Shown: positions 1 to 7,649 of the stretch, in pieces | Layout: each line of letters opens with the position of its first letter | Position numbering within the stretch: position 1 is the first letter of the stretch | Notes under the pieces: model-generated | Told to the model about the DNA's origin: nothing | The model's input: the letters and a program-made list of their open reading frames with translations, nothing else | Databases searched by the model: none | Source of the DNA: Saccoglossus kowalevskii | Lineage: Eukaryota > Hemichordata > Enteropneusta > Harrimaniidae | Assembly: GCF_000003605.2 (NCBI RefSeq) | Contig: NW_003115950.1 | Coordinates: 123,174-143,533 of the forward strand | Reading direction: 5' to 3' | Length of the DNA: 20,360 nt | Translations under genes and position numbers: made by a program

Positions 1-61
1 TTGAACAAAATTCATCTGTAAACAGCCGGGAAATGCTTAATTTTGATGATTTTTAGCACAA

Positions 62-290
62 AATTGGCCGCCATTCAGCCATCTTGAATCAGATCGTGAA
101 ACAAATTGACGTGCATATGTATAATATCATGTATGATGTATGTGTGAAGTTTGATTGTGATTGGTCCAGGCATTTCTAAGATACAGGTTCGGTCGCACGC
201 ACAGACACACGCACGAACACACAGAGGTCAAAACATAAGTCCCCGTTTTCGGACTGCGTCCGAACGGGGACTAATTATATCAAAATGGCC
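62..290 (+). repeat. Dispersed repeat copy with CA-rich tract and terminal hairpin
   Basis: It contains GGCCGCCATTCAGCCATCTT, then GTGAAACAAATTGACGTGCA, TGTATGATGTATGTG, GGTCCAGGCATTTCTAAGAT, a CA/CG-rich tract (about 194-223), then a hairpin (238-272). The same word order is found in the copies at about 2130-2330 and 2480-2690, so this is one repeat family. Hairpin followed by CTAA and T is reminiscent of non-autonomous Helitron-like elements with a monomer-microsatellite-hairpin layout, as known in bivalves; that assignment is inference. Confidence 0.7.
238..272. repeat. GC-rich hairpin, 15-bp stem
   Basis: Left arm AGTCCCCGTT (238-247), TT bulge (248-249), CGGAC (250-254), loop TGC, then GTCCG (258-262) and AACGGGGACT (263-272). 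All 15 pairs match, with a single two-base bulge. It lies at the end of the dispersed repeat and stands out from the AT-rich surroundings, which fits a transposon-end hairpin. Confidence 0.8.
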
Positions 291-675
291 GCCAAACAAA
301 GAAATCAACAATGACAAGAGAGATTCGCTAAATCAACATTTCACTATTACGTCATTTTACCACAATTCGCTAAAATTGCATGCCGCTTTTTCAACATGTT
401 TTACAGTATGTTCACGAGAAGTGTGACTCTAATATAAATCCATATGAACCAAAAATTAGATTTACTGTATATTTGATTATTGAAATAGAACTTAGTTTTA
501 CCATGTAAGCACATGTGCTACTAATAGAACAAATACAGTATTTAGGAATAACTTAGATGATAATAGCTGACCATAATTATCTAAATTAGCTCACACCTAC
601 AAATGAAGATATGAATAGTGTTATACAGAAACAATAAAGCTAGGCTGACGATGATATCTGCCCAAACTCTCTTAC

Positions 676-870
676 CTCAACAAGCCGGTAACACTCATTA
701 ATAATAGCGTACTGGATTCTATTCAAAACAAACCCAGGTTTTTCTTTCGTCATGGTGATTGGCTTCAGACCAATTTCTTCAAGCAATATTTTAGTATTGG
801 TGACAACGGATTTGTCAGTCCATGGTGCGGGTACTATCTCTACAAATGGCACATAGTACGGGGGATTTAC
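676..870 (-). CDS. CRYL1: CRYL1 exon 4, catalytic Glu/Asn and start of C-terminal domain (gene continues off left edge)
   Basis: 195 bases, phase 0 at both ends, encoding residues 153-217. It follows an ATTTTGACAG acceptor and ends CGG CTT GTT GAG before a GTAAGA donor. The exon starts VNPPYYVPFVEIVP, with Glu163 as the family's catalytic glutamate. It then carries KPGFVLNRIQYAI, in which Asn202 is the conserved active-site asparagine at the start of the C-terminal helical (dimerisation) domain. With about 319 residues in human CRYL1 (recalled, not searched), roughly 100 residues, probably in two or more exons, should lie to the left of position 1. All catalytic residues visible up to this point are intact, so the gene looks functional rather than a pseudogene. 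Confidence 0.96.
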
Positions 871-1832
871 CTGTCAAAATAGATAATAATATGAGGTTAT
901 TACGAGAATACCTAAAAGTATGCACGAAGACAGTACAGTATCGACTGACGTGCAGCGAAGGTTGATGCGATGGCATACTGTCTGAGTGCATAATTTGCAG
1001 GTATCCTCGTAATAACCTTATTAATATACATCTTTTCCTCCCAAGGATACATCATGGAAATGCTGAATCCCAAAAAGTTTAGAACAGATTTAGCACCCTT
1101 CTTTGTGAGGAGTCCAGTCAAATCCGTGGGGCTGCCATGTTTGTTTTTATTATTAGAAGACGCACTTGAGTGCGTAATCGCCCTATATTTGGAATTTGCA
1201 TTTTCTAATATGGTAGGATGAAAATACCCAGTGCAATACGCTGTAACTTATGGTGTTACGGTGACAAACGTATAATAATAGAGATTATAATACATCTGTC
1301 ATCATATGTCTATAAATTACAGAATTAAGTAGATATCTATTGCTATGTTTCCAATAAAGACTTCACATACACTAAATCCTTTCTCAATCACTAAAACTCC
1401 TTTCAGTGCCATCAGTTTTAAAGTCTAAAAAGTTTAAATATGTTTGCACATTTTTATGTATTTTCTTTTATTGTCTTAATTTTTGTTCAAATAGACAATT
1501 TTCTATCACTATGTCTTGATTAAACATTTTGAAAAAATATGCAAAAACAATTTTCCCGGTTTATTTTGTGAAATTGTCCTTGACATAATTAGAGTTGTTT
1601 TACAATGTACAAAATACATGCACACATTGATTGCAAAACTAAGTTTTAACTTCTGTACTAAAAATCTTATCAACTCTGACCCAAGAACTAAAGAAGATTG
1701 TCACTAAACAAATGGCTAACCATCAACCAATTTAAAACAGATGTGAATCGCAAAATCTCAGGCAGAACTATTAGTTATCCAGATCTCCATACAATATGTA
1801 TAAGTATTTGTCATCAAAGGTTGTGTACTTAC
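871..1832 (-). other. CRYL1 intron 3
   Basis: A 962-bp intron with donor GTAAGT (1832-1827) and acceptor TTTTGACAG (ending at 871). It contains the foldback element at 892-1020. The rest (about 1130-1826) is AT-rich, with no recognisable coding or RNA gene. Confidence 0.93.
892..1020. mobile_element. Foldback MITE-like element (about 50-bp inverted arms)
   Basis: The left arm starts TGAGGTTATTACGAG (892); the reverse complement of the right end (1020) starts TAAGGTTATTACGAG. Similarity continues inwards through ATACCT, TATGCAC, AGACAGTA and ATCG, about 41 of 51 positions by eye. The arms are roughly 894-943 and 968-1018 with a 24-nt loop (944-967). The long imperfect palindrome fits a MITE. 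A transcribed hairpin such as a microRNA precursor is less likely, because the stem is long and runs to its ends like terminal inverted repeats. I could not identify target-site duplications. Confidence 0.7.
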
Positions 1833-1994
1833 AGGATGTGAAACCAAGGCATTATGTCGATGTTTTAAATCCTCAGTGAATAAAGATGGCACCAAAGTAG
1901 ACGTTGAGCTTGACAATACAGTGTGGTCATCAGCAACTGAGTCAATTTGCGACATAACTTTCTTTTTCAATTCTAATTCTTCAGGAACACACTC
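1833..1994 (-). CDS. CRYL1: CRYL1 exon 3, NAD-binding domain end with catalytic Ser and His
   Basis: 162 bases, phase 0 at both ends, encoding residues 99-152. It begins [10 protein letters not shown] directly after a TTTACATTAG acceptor and ends SHP before a consensus GTAAGT donor. The family's serine-rich stretch SSSTST is at residues 126-131, and one of these serines is expected to contact the substrate. His151, in SHP, matches the catalytic histidine of the 3-hydroxyacyl-CoA dehydrogenase superfamily; the following exon supplies VNPP to complete the HPVNPP signature. The open frame runs past the donor into intron sequence, so an unspliced reading would give a false tail. Confidence 0.96.
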
Positions 1995-2129
1995 CTAATG
2001 TAAATAGAAGAAATGTTATTTCCAGACTACACATAATGCAGGATTTTATTAATCAAATGAATCTGAATGACACATGCTAGCAGTCTAGAGTGCCAATAGG
2101 TAAAAATGGTTTGCCAATATTAATATAAC

Positions 2130-2330
2130 TGACAGCCATCTTTGATCTGATTATGAAACAAACCAACATGGACATGGACATGTATTCCAATATGTATGAT
2201 GTATGTGCCAAATATGAATGAAAATGGTCCCTAAAGCCTTAGAGAAATATAGTAGTATGGTTAAAAAGCAAGATGGTCGCCAGTTGGCCATCTTTGATCA
2301 GTTTGTAAAACGAATTGTCATAAACATGTA
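2130..2330 (+). repeat. Dispersed repeat, two diverged monomers
   Basis: Monomer one has CAGCCATCTTTGATCTGATT (ccatc at 2136), GAAACAAACC, ATGTATTCCAATATG, TATGATGTATGTGCCAAAT and ATGGTCC. Monomer two restarts with GATGGTCGCCAGTTGGCCAT (ccatc at 2288), about 152 bp later. The order and words match the copy at 62-290, in the same orientation. This copy lacks the hairpin end. Confidence 0.7.
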
Positions 2331-2364
2331 ATCTAAATTGTACAATTTTTATTTAATGAAAATG

Positions 2365-2399
2365 ACATCAATGAGTTACATCAATGAGTTACATCAATG
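2365..2399. repeat. 13-bp tandem repeat, 2.7 copies
   Basis: ACATCAATGAGTT occurs at 2365-2377 and 2378-2390, then ACATCAATG at 2391-2399. The copies are identical, which suggests recent slippage. Confidence 0.9.
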
Positions 2400-2479
2400 C
2401 GCCCTCAGTCACTGACCTCCAAGTTCAAATAATACTTTTTTTTTTAAATAATTCTTCAAAGTTACTCTACAAATACTCT

Positions 2480-2690
2480 AAGATATAACATTTCCAAAAA
2501 AGAAAGTGGCTGCCAGTCAGCCATCTTTGATTCATTTGCGCAACAAATTGCCATAGACATGTATCCTAACATGTAAATATATGTACCAAATTTGAACACT
2601 GACAAAGCATGCATAAGATACCACATTTCCAAAAAACAAAGTGGCTGCCAGTCAGCCATCTTCAATTGAATCAGTAAACCACTGCAATAT
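2480..2690 (+). repeat. Dispersed repeat, two closely related monomers
   Basis: Two monomers, each with ACATTTCCAAAAAA followed by AAAGTGGCTGCCAGTCAGCC, then CATCTT. The ccatc words are at 2521 and 2656, a period of 135 bp. The first monomer then reads CAACAAATTGCCATAGACAT and ATGTACCAAATTTGAAC. These two are closer to each other than to the copies at 62-290 and 2130-2330, suggesting local duplication. Confidence 0.75.
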
Positions 2691-2974
2691 GTCCCAGATA
2701 AAGTACTAGGCAAATGTAGAGAATGAACAGATTTAGTCAACAAGGTTCTGAAATACAACTCTGGACAGACGAATGGATGGACAAAGACTGTCACCAGGAA
2801 AAAAATATTTTTCCAAATGATATGTTTATTTTGAGGACAGTTTCCATAGATAAAAATGATAAGGATTATTTCTAGAATCCAGAATTTAAAAAAAATTAAG
2901 TTCATGTTCTAAAATATATTTGGTGGGAAAATAACAATGATAAATAATATTTCATTTTTTAAAAGCTAGTATAC

Positions 2975-3209
2975 CTGTATATGTTTAGCACCTTTAGCGG
3001 CTGTTGATAAATTGTCACATCCTGAAATCAAACCAAACTGTTCATCTGCCGTCAGCGCTCCTTTCAACATACCGCTCTTCTCAAGTTCGTGGAGTTGTTC
3101 TTTGATGTTGTTGATTGCTTTGGCAACAAAAGATGGGTCAATGTCAAAGAGACTAACATTGTAGCCTGCCCCAGCAAAAAGCATGGCCCAACTCTGTCCA
3201 ATCAGTCCA
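2975..3209 (-). CDS. CRYL1: CRYL1 exon 2, NAD-binding Rossmann domain
   Basis: This exon has 235 bases: one base completing Ser20, then 78 codons (residues 21-98). It starts after a TTTATTTCATAG acceptor and ends CAT ATA CAG before a GTATAC donor. The peptide opens GLIGQSWAMLFAGAGYNVSL, which carries the second half of the GxGxxG nucleotide loop. Asp42, in LFDID at the end of strand beta-2, is the acidic residue that in this fold usually selects NAD over NADP. The rest is helical (residues 47-70), followed by the family segment around GLISGCDNL and KGAKHIQ. Both boundaries keep the frame with the neighbouring exons, and the match to vertebrate CRYL1 is clear along the whole exon. I see no stops or frameshifts. 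Confidence 0.96.
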
Positions 3210-3263
3210 CTATGAAATAAATATATGTTCAAATTACCGCAATATCGCAATTAAATTTGTTTG

Positions 3264-3414
3264 TTAAAGCGAGGAAGTCGTCACCTGTACATGCAGCAGC
3301 CGGCTATAGTGTGTCGCTGTTTTACAAGCAAGCGTTTACCCATGATTTTTAGCGTTTGTGTTATCGTCGCTTGGGACTCCTGCACGTGAGCAAATGACGA
3401 CCCCTCCACTTTAA
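3264..3414. mobile_element. TTAA-flanked foldback MITE, copy 1
   Basis: TTAA at 3264-3267 is followed by AGCGAGGAAGTCGTCA; on the opposite strand, TTAA at 3414-3411 is followed by AGTGGAGGGGTCGTCA. Similarity then continues less strictly (CTG/TTG, TGCAG) to about 38 bp. The element is 151 bp including both TTAA. The same terminal pattern, TTAAAG-x-G-x-GG-xx-GTCGTC, occurs at both ends of 10521-10653. TTAA target duplication is typical of piggyBac-like elements, but other families also use TTAA, so superfamily is not settled. Confidence 0.65.
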
Positions 3415-3673
3415 CTTGGGGAAGAGGGGGACTTATTGTACAAATTTATGCCTGTCATCTTTTGATTATCTCTTCAATAAAACTCTTTAATATGAGACAC
3501 ACCAGAGTTCTGTGGAATAATTGAAAACGTACACAGACTGTTTACAATAATGTCTGATTACATATTATGATATACCGGTAATAATGCTGTCTTCTAATTA
3601 TATAGACATGGTTATTAAATTGAACAGACGATTATTAAAAGTATTGGTATGAGGGCGCTTAGCGTTTTGGGCA

Positions 3674-3843
3674 CTTAGCCGAGCTAAGAATTCACTTACA
3701 CTTCAGTAGCCCATGCTAAGGATCTGGACCAGATCTTAAAAAAGGGCTAAATTTAGTCTGTACATTTCTTAGCTGTGCTAAAAGTTAAGGCACATTTTTT
3801 TTCAGCATGGGATAAGGTATTTGATCTCTTAGCCTGTGCTAAG
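3674..3843. repeat. Cluster of short CTTAGC/GCTAAG hairpins
   Basis: CTTAGC-CGA-GCTAAG (3674-3688), CTTAGC-TGT-GCTAAA (3768-3782) and CTTAGC-CTGT-GCTAAG (3828-3843) are three palindromes of one type. Between them is AAGGATCTGG-A-CCAGATCTT (3718-3737), a further hairpin with one bulged base. The cluster lies in CRYL1 intron 1, and no coding potential is seen. Confidence 0.7.
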
Positions 3844-4685
3844 AAATTGTGTGTGAACACTACTACTGTCAAGGTACATTCAATATTTACATAATCATGA
3901 CACACACAGATGCATACTCATGACATAATTTGTTGAGTGATTGTTTCATAAAAAAATCAAATTATGCAACAATACCATTTTCATCTAAATAGCGCAAGAT
4001 TCATAAGCATTATTTATAAAATCACAATTTTCCTGTCATTTTGACACACTGGTCATGTGATAAAAAATATCATATCCCCTTATATTACTTATTCGTAGAG
4101 CTGGTTGATACTCGTTGTGTCATGGGCTGTACTACCCACTCTAGCTCTGCATTCAGTGCTGTGTGTTCGGTTGATAGATGTTCCCCACCACAGCCCTGCG
4201 TACCTCCATAGACAAAGTCCAGGACTTTGACAAATATAACTTTTTTAATGAAATAGCATGCCCAGGTACCAAAATCGATGATGATTGATTAACACATATA
4301 TCCAGCACTCCCAGTTCAGAGTCCAATTGTGGATGAAATCAGCTACATTGCCCTAAAAACAAACGATTTTCTCGCATGAATTAAATTAAAAATGCCGGCG
4401 TTTTTTTATTTGTAAGTACCTCAGAGTTAAAAATGGATTTCTAAATACAGTCACGCCAGTGACTAGGGAAGCTATACTATTAATATATCTTCAAAATTGT
4501 AAGGATTTGGAGCATGGTTAGTAAGGGGGGCAAGGGGGATAGCTGGTACAGGTTACAAGAAAATAAAACGGCATTTTAGAGTAAAAAATAGGTTTTTACA
4601 ATTTACAGATAAAATAAATTCCTAATTATATTTTAATAATATTTTTGATAATTTGTATTTAAGAATCAAAATTGGAAATTGCGTA

Positions 4686-4856
4686 CGAATTACGACATTT
4701 AATTTAAAAAATGATCTTTGTACAAATTACGGACGAATAAAATAGCTGATTACATTTTACACCTTGCCCCTGTCTACGAATTAACGTTTTTATTTATTTA
4801 AATAAATTATTACGAAAATAAAAACAATTGATTACAGCTTTAATACCCCTTGCCGA
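4686..4856. repeat. Diverged tandem duplication of about 80-90 bp
   Basis: Unit A (from 4686) begins CGAATTACGACATTT and ends GATTACATTTTACACCTTG. Unit B (from 4777) begins CGAATTAACGTTTTT and ends GATTACAGCTTTAATACCCC. Both contain ACGAA(A)ATAAAA before the GATTACA word. The same order of words with a gap in B indicates an old duplication. Confidence 0.5.
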
Positions 4857-5075
4857 TCTTCTAATAAGTTAAACCCTGGACATACTCACCATGGTTAAAC
4901 AATAGTAATAGTGCGCTTTACGCCGATGTGTACGATAACGCCGCTATACTTCTCAAAATCACAGATGTGCAAAACAGCAATTGTGACATTACCATTGGCA
5001 ATGATGTGTCGTTTATAGGCATGCATGCCATCTTGACCCTTATTTATAGTATCGGTTCCCCTTTAAGTTACAGCA

Positions 5076-5088
5076 GGGGGGGGGGGGG
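5076..5088 (+). repeat. Poly-G run, 13 bases
   Basis: Thirteen uninterrupted G on the plus strand (C on the sense strand of CRYL1), within intron 1 about 130 bases downstream of the exon 1 donor. Run length could vary or be affected by sequencing error. Confidence 0.9.
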
Positions 5089-5219
5089 CGTGTAAACCGG
5101 GATAACTGAGGTCACACGCTGCACTACACCGTACCGCACTTGCACATGTGGGTTCAACGACCAGGTTAGTGAAATGAAAACTGTTACTATAAATAATTTT
5201 GAATAAATAAATTAAATAC

Positions 5220-5278
5220 CTGCCAACAATAGCCACTTTTTCGTTCTTCACGCCCGTTGGGGCTGTATTCGACGCCAT
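5220..5278 (-). CDS. CRYL1: CRYL1 (lambda-crystallin homologue / L-gulonate 3-dehydrogenase), coding exon 1
   Basis: First coding exon, residues 1-19 plus two bases of codon 20. The start is the ATG at 5278-5276. The peptide begins MASNTAPTGV and ends in the first strand of a Rossmann fold (KVAIVG). The exon ends GGC AG before a GTATTT donor. The last two bases (AG) join the first base (T) of exon 2 to make Ser20, giving the dinucleotide-binding motif G19-S20-G21-L-I-G24, as in animal CRYL1. The family enzyme oxidises L-gulonate to 3-dehydro-L-gulonate with NAD+ in the cytosol (uronate cycle). The frame runs open upstream of the ATG, but I chose this ATG because its MAS start matches how animal CRYL1 begins. 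The GTATTT donor is weak, yet the exact phase match with exon 2 supports it. Confidence 0.93.
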
Positions 5279-6106
5279 GTTCACAATCAAAATTGGGTCA
5301 AAGGTTGGATTTACTTGCGCCCTCATACGACTAGTTTAAATAATCGTCTGTTTATTTAGTTTTCAGACGTGCGCCATCATGTGCAAGAAGTGTGTCGGAG
5401 ATTTTAGCCCCGACAGCTGTACATTTTCAAATATATATATTTCATTTGTAGCCATTAAATTCTCTATACTAACTTTCTGAGTATGTAACTATGGCAACTG
5501 TATGCATTTAAAGTCACTGATTCCTCAATGAACAATTTTTTTTACCGACTACTATTGCGCTTAACTATTTTCATTACAGCAGATTTTATTGTAAAAATTA
5601 CCACGTGATAAGAAGTTGATATCCCGAAATCAAGATGGTAAATTACGTATATTAACCAGTCTCCCACGAAATAAGCCAGTCAATCAATTAGAATTATGAT
5701 ACCTGGTCCATGACTGTTTACCAGATTTCTTTGCAACTGAAATAACCCTCTTACGACTCGGACAAAATAAGAAAATACTAGTAGACAACCACTTTCAAAC
5801 TGTTGGGAAAAGGTGACCACTTGCTGAAAGTACGTGACAATAATAAATTGAATTTATTTTATGAAGGCTATTATTATTATTTTTAAATACAATCTACTTT
5901 CAACACAATAACTTGGCTTAAATTCGTTATTCTCTGTATAGATAGTATACCCATCATCACGGCTCAGGAATGGGGGCGCTATACTACTGGGAATATACGA
6001 CTTTCCTGGAAGTAGCAAAACTGGAGTGTAAAAATACTCCTGCTTTGTCACGGCGGAAAATACAAACATGCCAGATTGCTGATAGTCGATAGAAGGGAAT
6101 TTTATT
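5279..6106. other. CRYL1 5' flank, 5' UTR and intergenic
   Basis: Sequence just upstream of the CRYL1 ATG (on the minus strand, rising coordinates). It should contain the 5' UTR and core promoter, but I see no decisive TATA or initiator. Positions 5350-5420 are somewhat richer in CpG. The open minus frame over 5854-6138 has no in-frame ATG near its start and resembles no protein I know. Confidence 0.5.
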
Positions 6107-6240
6107 TTTGTGACGTCGATTGGTACACCAAGAAGCACAGTATCACGCGTGAAAGTTTACGTTACAGCCCAAAACGGAATGCGCGCGCATGCGTAACGTA
6201 TTTTCGACTTCCGGGAAAGTAGTCTATAACCTGGCGTCAC
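6107..6240. promoter_or_regulatory. Promoter-like motif cluster (CRE, CCAAT, NRF1-like, ETS)
   Basis: Within about 130 bp: TGACGTCG (6111-6118), followed by ATTGG (reverse CCAAT), GCGCGCGCATGCG (6181-6193, NRF1-like), ACTTCCGGGAAA (about 6208-6219, ETS-type core) and GGCGTCACG (about 6234). This mix is typical of CpG-type animal promoters. It lies about 0.9 kb upstream of the CRYL1 ATG. It may serve CRYL1 through an unseen 5' exon or a divergent plus-strand transcript. No transcript is visible, so this is inference from motifs. Confidence 0.3.
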
Positions 6241-7176
6241 GCGAATTTGGAATACAGCAGAAGTATAAATGAATATATGCGTTTAAAGATCATTGGTTTT
6301 AAAGGATTATTTTAACAACATTTAGGCACGTTTTAGAAGATTTAGTGGAAATAGGAAAACATATTCGGTAAAATCTTACAAATATGGAGGTTATTTGTAC
6401 GACAATTGCACATACACATCGAGTGGCGGCATAAATTCTCGTCTGCATGGAGCCGTCTTTGTGTTAGTGGATGAGCCGCCATTATAACATACGTCATTTG
6501 AGTCAAATTAATGCAGCTATACTGTCACATGGTTTAAAAGACTATTCAGTCGATCACGATCTTCGCATATACTGGATGTACGAATAAAAACATAACAATA
6601 AAGCTGGGTAAAATGAGCTAGCATTTAGAAACAAAGTAACTCATGACCAAAAGCAACTAAAATGTTACTAAACAAAGTGAACATTCTTTGCAACTTCCAA
6701 CGTATGTGTTTGTTCTTTGAATACTTTGAAATGATTAAAGAAGCTCCCAGGCTGTCAAGGTAAAGTACACGCCAAAACAAACGTATATATTTGAAATCAA
6801 TGTTGTTGTATTTGTTGGTGTTATAAGTTTATAATTTTACCAATTAGTCAGTAATTCATGTTTAAATCACCTGGCCTATAATAAACAATGTGAACGGGAT
6901 AGTTGGTATTTACGAAAAACTATTTTGACCGCATTTAGTGTATTTTTTGCAACCAATCGGAGTACAAATTTGTTAAAGTTAAAATCATACTCTTATAGTT
7001 ACTGAAAATATTGTGACGTCAAATACGGGGAGAGGCCTTTGTGAGGCTACTCTGCATTCAGGAGCTGGGAGCTTATCTCCAATACAAGTCTAATAATATA
7101 CATCTCTTGTAGCGAGTTTATCTTATAAGTCTTCTCCCTTCAGCTCGTCTACTGTCACGAGGTGGGGGTCGTTTGG
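6241..7176. other. Unassigned region
   Basis: AT-rich sequence with no recognised gene. It holds a 33-codon plus-strand frame starting at 6662, which runs into a good donor-like CAAG/GTAAAGT at 6759/6760, and a perfect CRE (TGACGTCA, 7014-7021). Neither is enough to call a gene. Confidence 0.4.
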
Positions 7177-7649
7177 TGAAAGTATATCACAACAACTGAG
7201 GCTGAGCAAATATATCGGTAACGAATACAATAAATCAAAGCAACACAATATATAAGGTTTCCTTCACTTTAATACATAAATAGCACGGGGTGCTGGAACC
7301 AGCAAGGAATGGGGATATACAGTAAACAAATAAAACTTGGGACTCAATCGATGCTGCAGGGACCACTCCACTCTCCGGTGAACAGCAATATACAATATAT
7401 GTTGCGTTCAATATACAATATATCTTGCGTTCCTTCGTTCCAGACACTCTGTCGAAGCAGCTGCACTACAATTTAAACTCGCGCTCTGAGTCCAGGGAGT
7501 GTCGGCAACTGCCTGCTATCTGCTGCTACTAGTAGCGCCGGTATTCCTTGCAGTTCTTGTTGATCAGCAGGGATTAATGCACAACACGTCTGTACCTCAG
7601 TATAAGGGACAGCTTACTGGAGTCAGGAATTAGAACACAGGATATTACA
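7177..7649 (-). mobile_element. Probable degenerate LTR of a retrotransposon
   Basis: Read on the minus strand, the block begins TGTAATATCC (7649) and ends ATACTTTCA (7177), i.e. TG...CA ends, about 473 bp. It is less AT-rich than its flanks. It has a GTATTAAAGTGAAGG stretch resembling an LTR polyadenylation zone. Beyond the end, at lower coordinates, comes ACGACCCCCACCTCGTGACA, resembling the leader after the primer-binding site in some gypsy-type elements. No canonical TGG primer-binding start, no target duplication and no gag/pol are visible. A non-LTR origin or an ordinary low-copy region is possible. Confidence 0.35.
7386..7431. repeat. 23-bp tandem duplication
   Basis: CAATATACAATATAT-G-TTGCGTT (7386-7408) is followed immediately by CAATATACAATATAT-C-TTGCGTT (7409-7431): two copies with one mismatch, inside the LTR-like block. 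Confidence 0.9.

Larger units (their letters stand above)
1..675 (-). other. CRYL1 intron 4 (partial), repeat-bearing
   Basis: Intronic sequence after the exon 4 donor (GTAAGA, 675-670) running off the left edge. Positions about 62-290 hold one copy of a dispersed repeat, described separately. The remainder (about 290-640) is AT-rich and I recognise nothing in it. No exon with the expected CRYL1 continuation is visible here. Confidence 0.85.
1995..2974 (-). other. CRYL1 intron 2
   Basis: A 980-bp intron with donor GTATAC (2974-2969) and acceptor TTACATTAG (ending at 1995). Much of it (about 2130-2690) consists of diverged copies of the dispersed monomer repeat, plus a short 13-bp tandem repeat (2365-2399). 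No coding sequence is supported; the 147-codon minus-strand open frame here lies across these repeats. Confidence 0.93.
3210..5219 (-). other. CRYL1 intron 1
   Basis: A 2010-bp intron with a weak donor GTATTT (5219-5214) and acceptor TTTATTTCATAG (ending at 3210). It contains a TTAA-flanked MITE (3264-3414), a cluster of short hairpins (3674-3843), a diverged duplication (4686-4856) and a 13-base G run (5076-5088). Stretches 3860-4500 and 4860-5070 hold nothing I recognise. Confidence 0.92.

Noticed and set aside
912-1121. Minus-strand frame in CRYL1 intron 3
   Set aside because: It crosses the right arm and loop of the foldback element and does not fit the CRYL1 protein between HP and VNPP, which join exactly across the intron.
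2462-2905. 147-codon minus-strand frame, the longest in the window
   Set aside because: It runs through two monomers of the dispersed repeat inside CRYL1 intron 2 (SKMADWQPL occurs twice because of the repeat) and has no resemblance to a known protein.
5854-6138. 94-codon minus frame upstream of CRYL1
   Set aside because: Its first codon is GTG; the frame is open back to a TAA with no ATG before the internal Met. No homology recognised and no clear acceptor.
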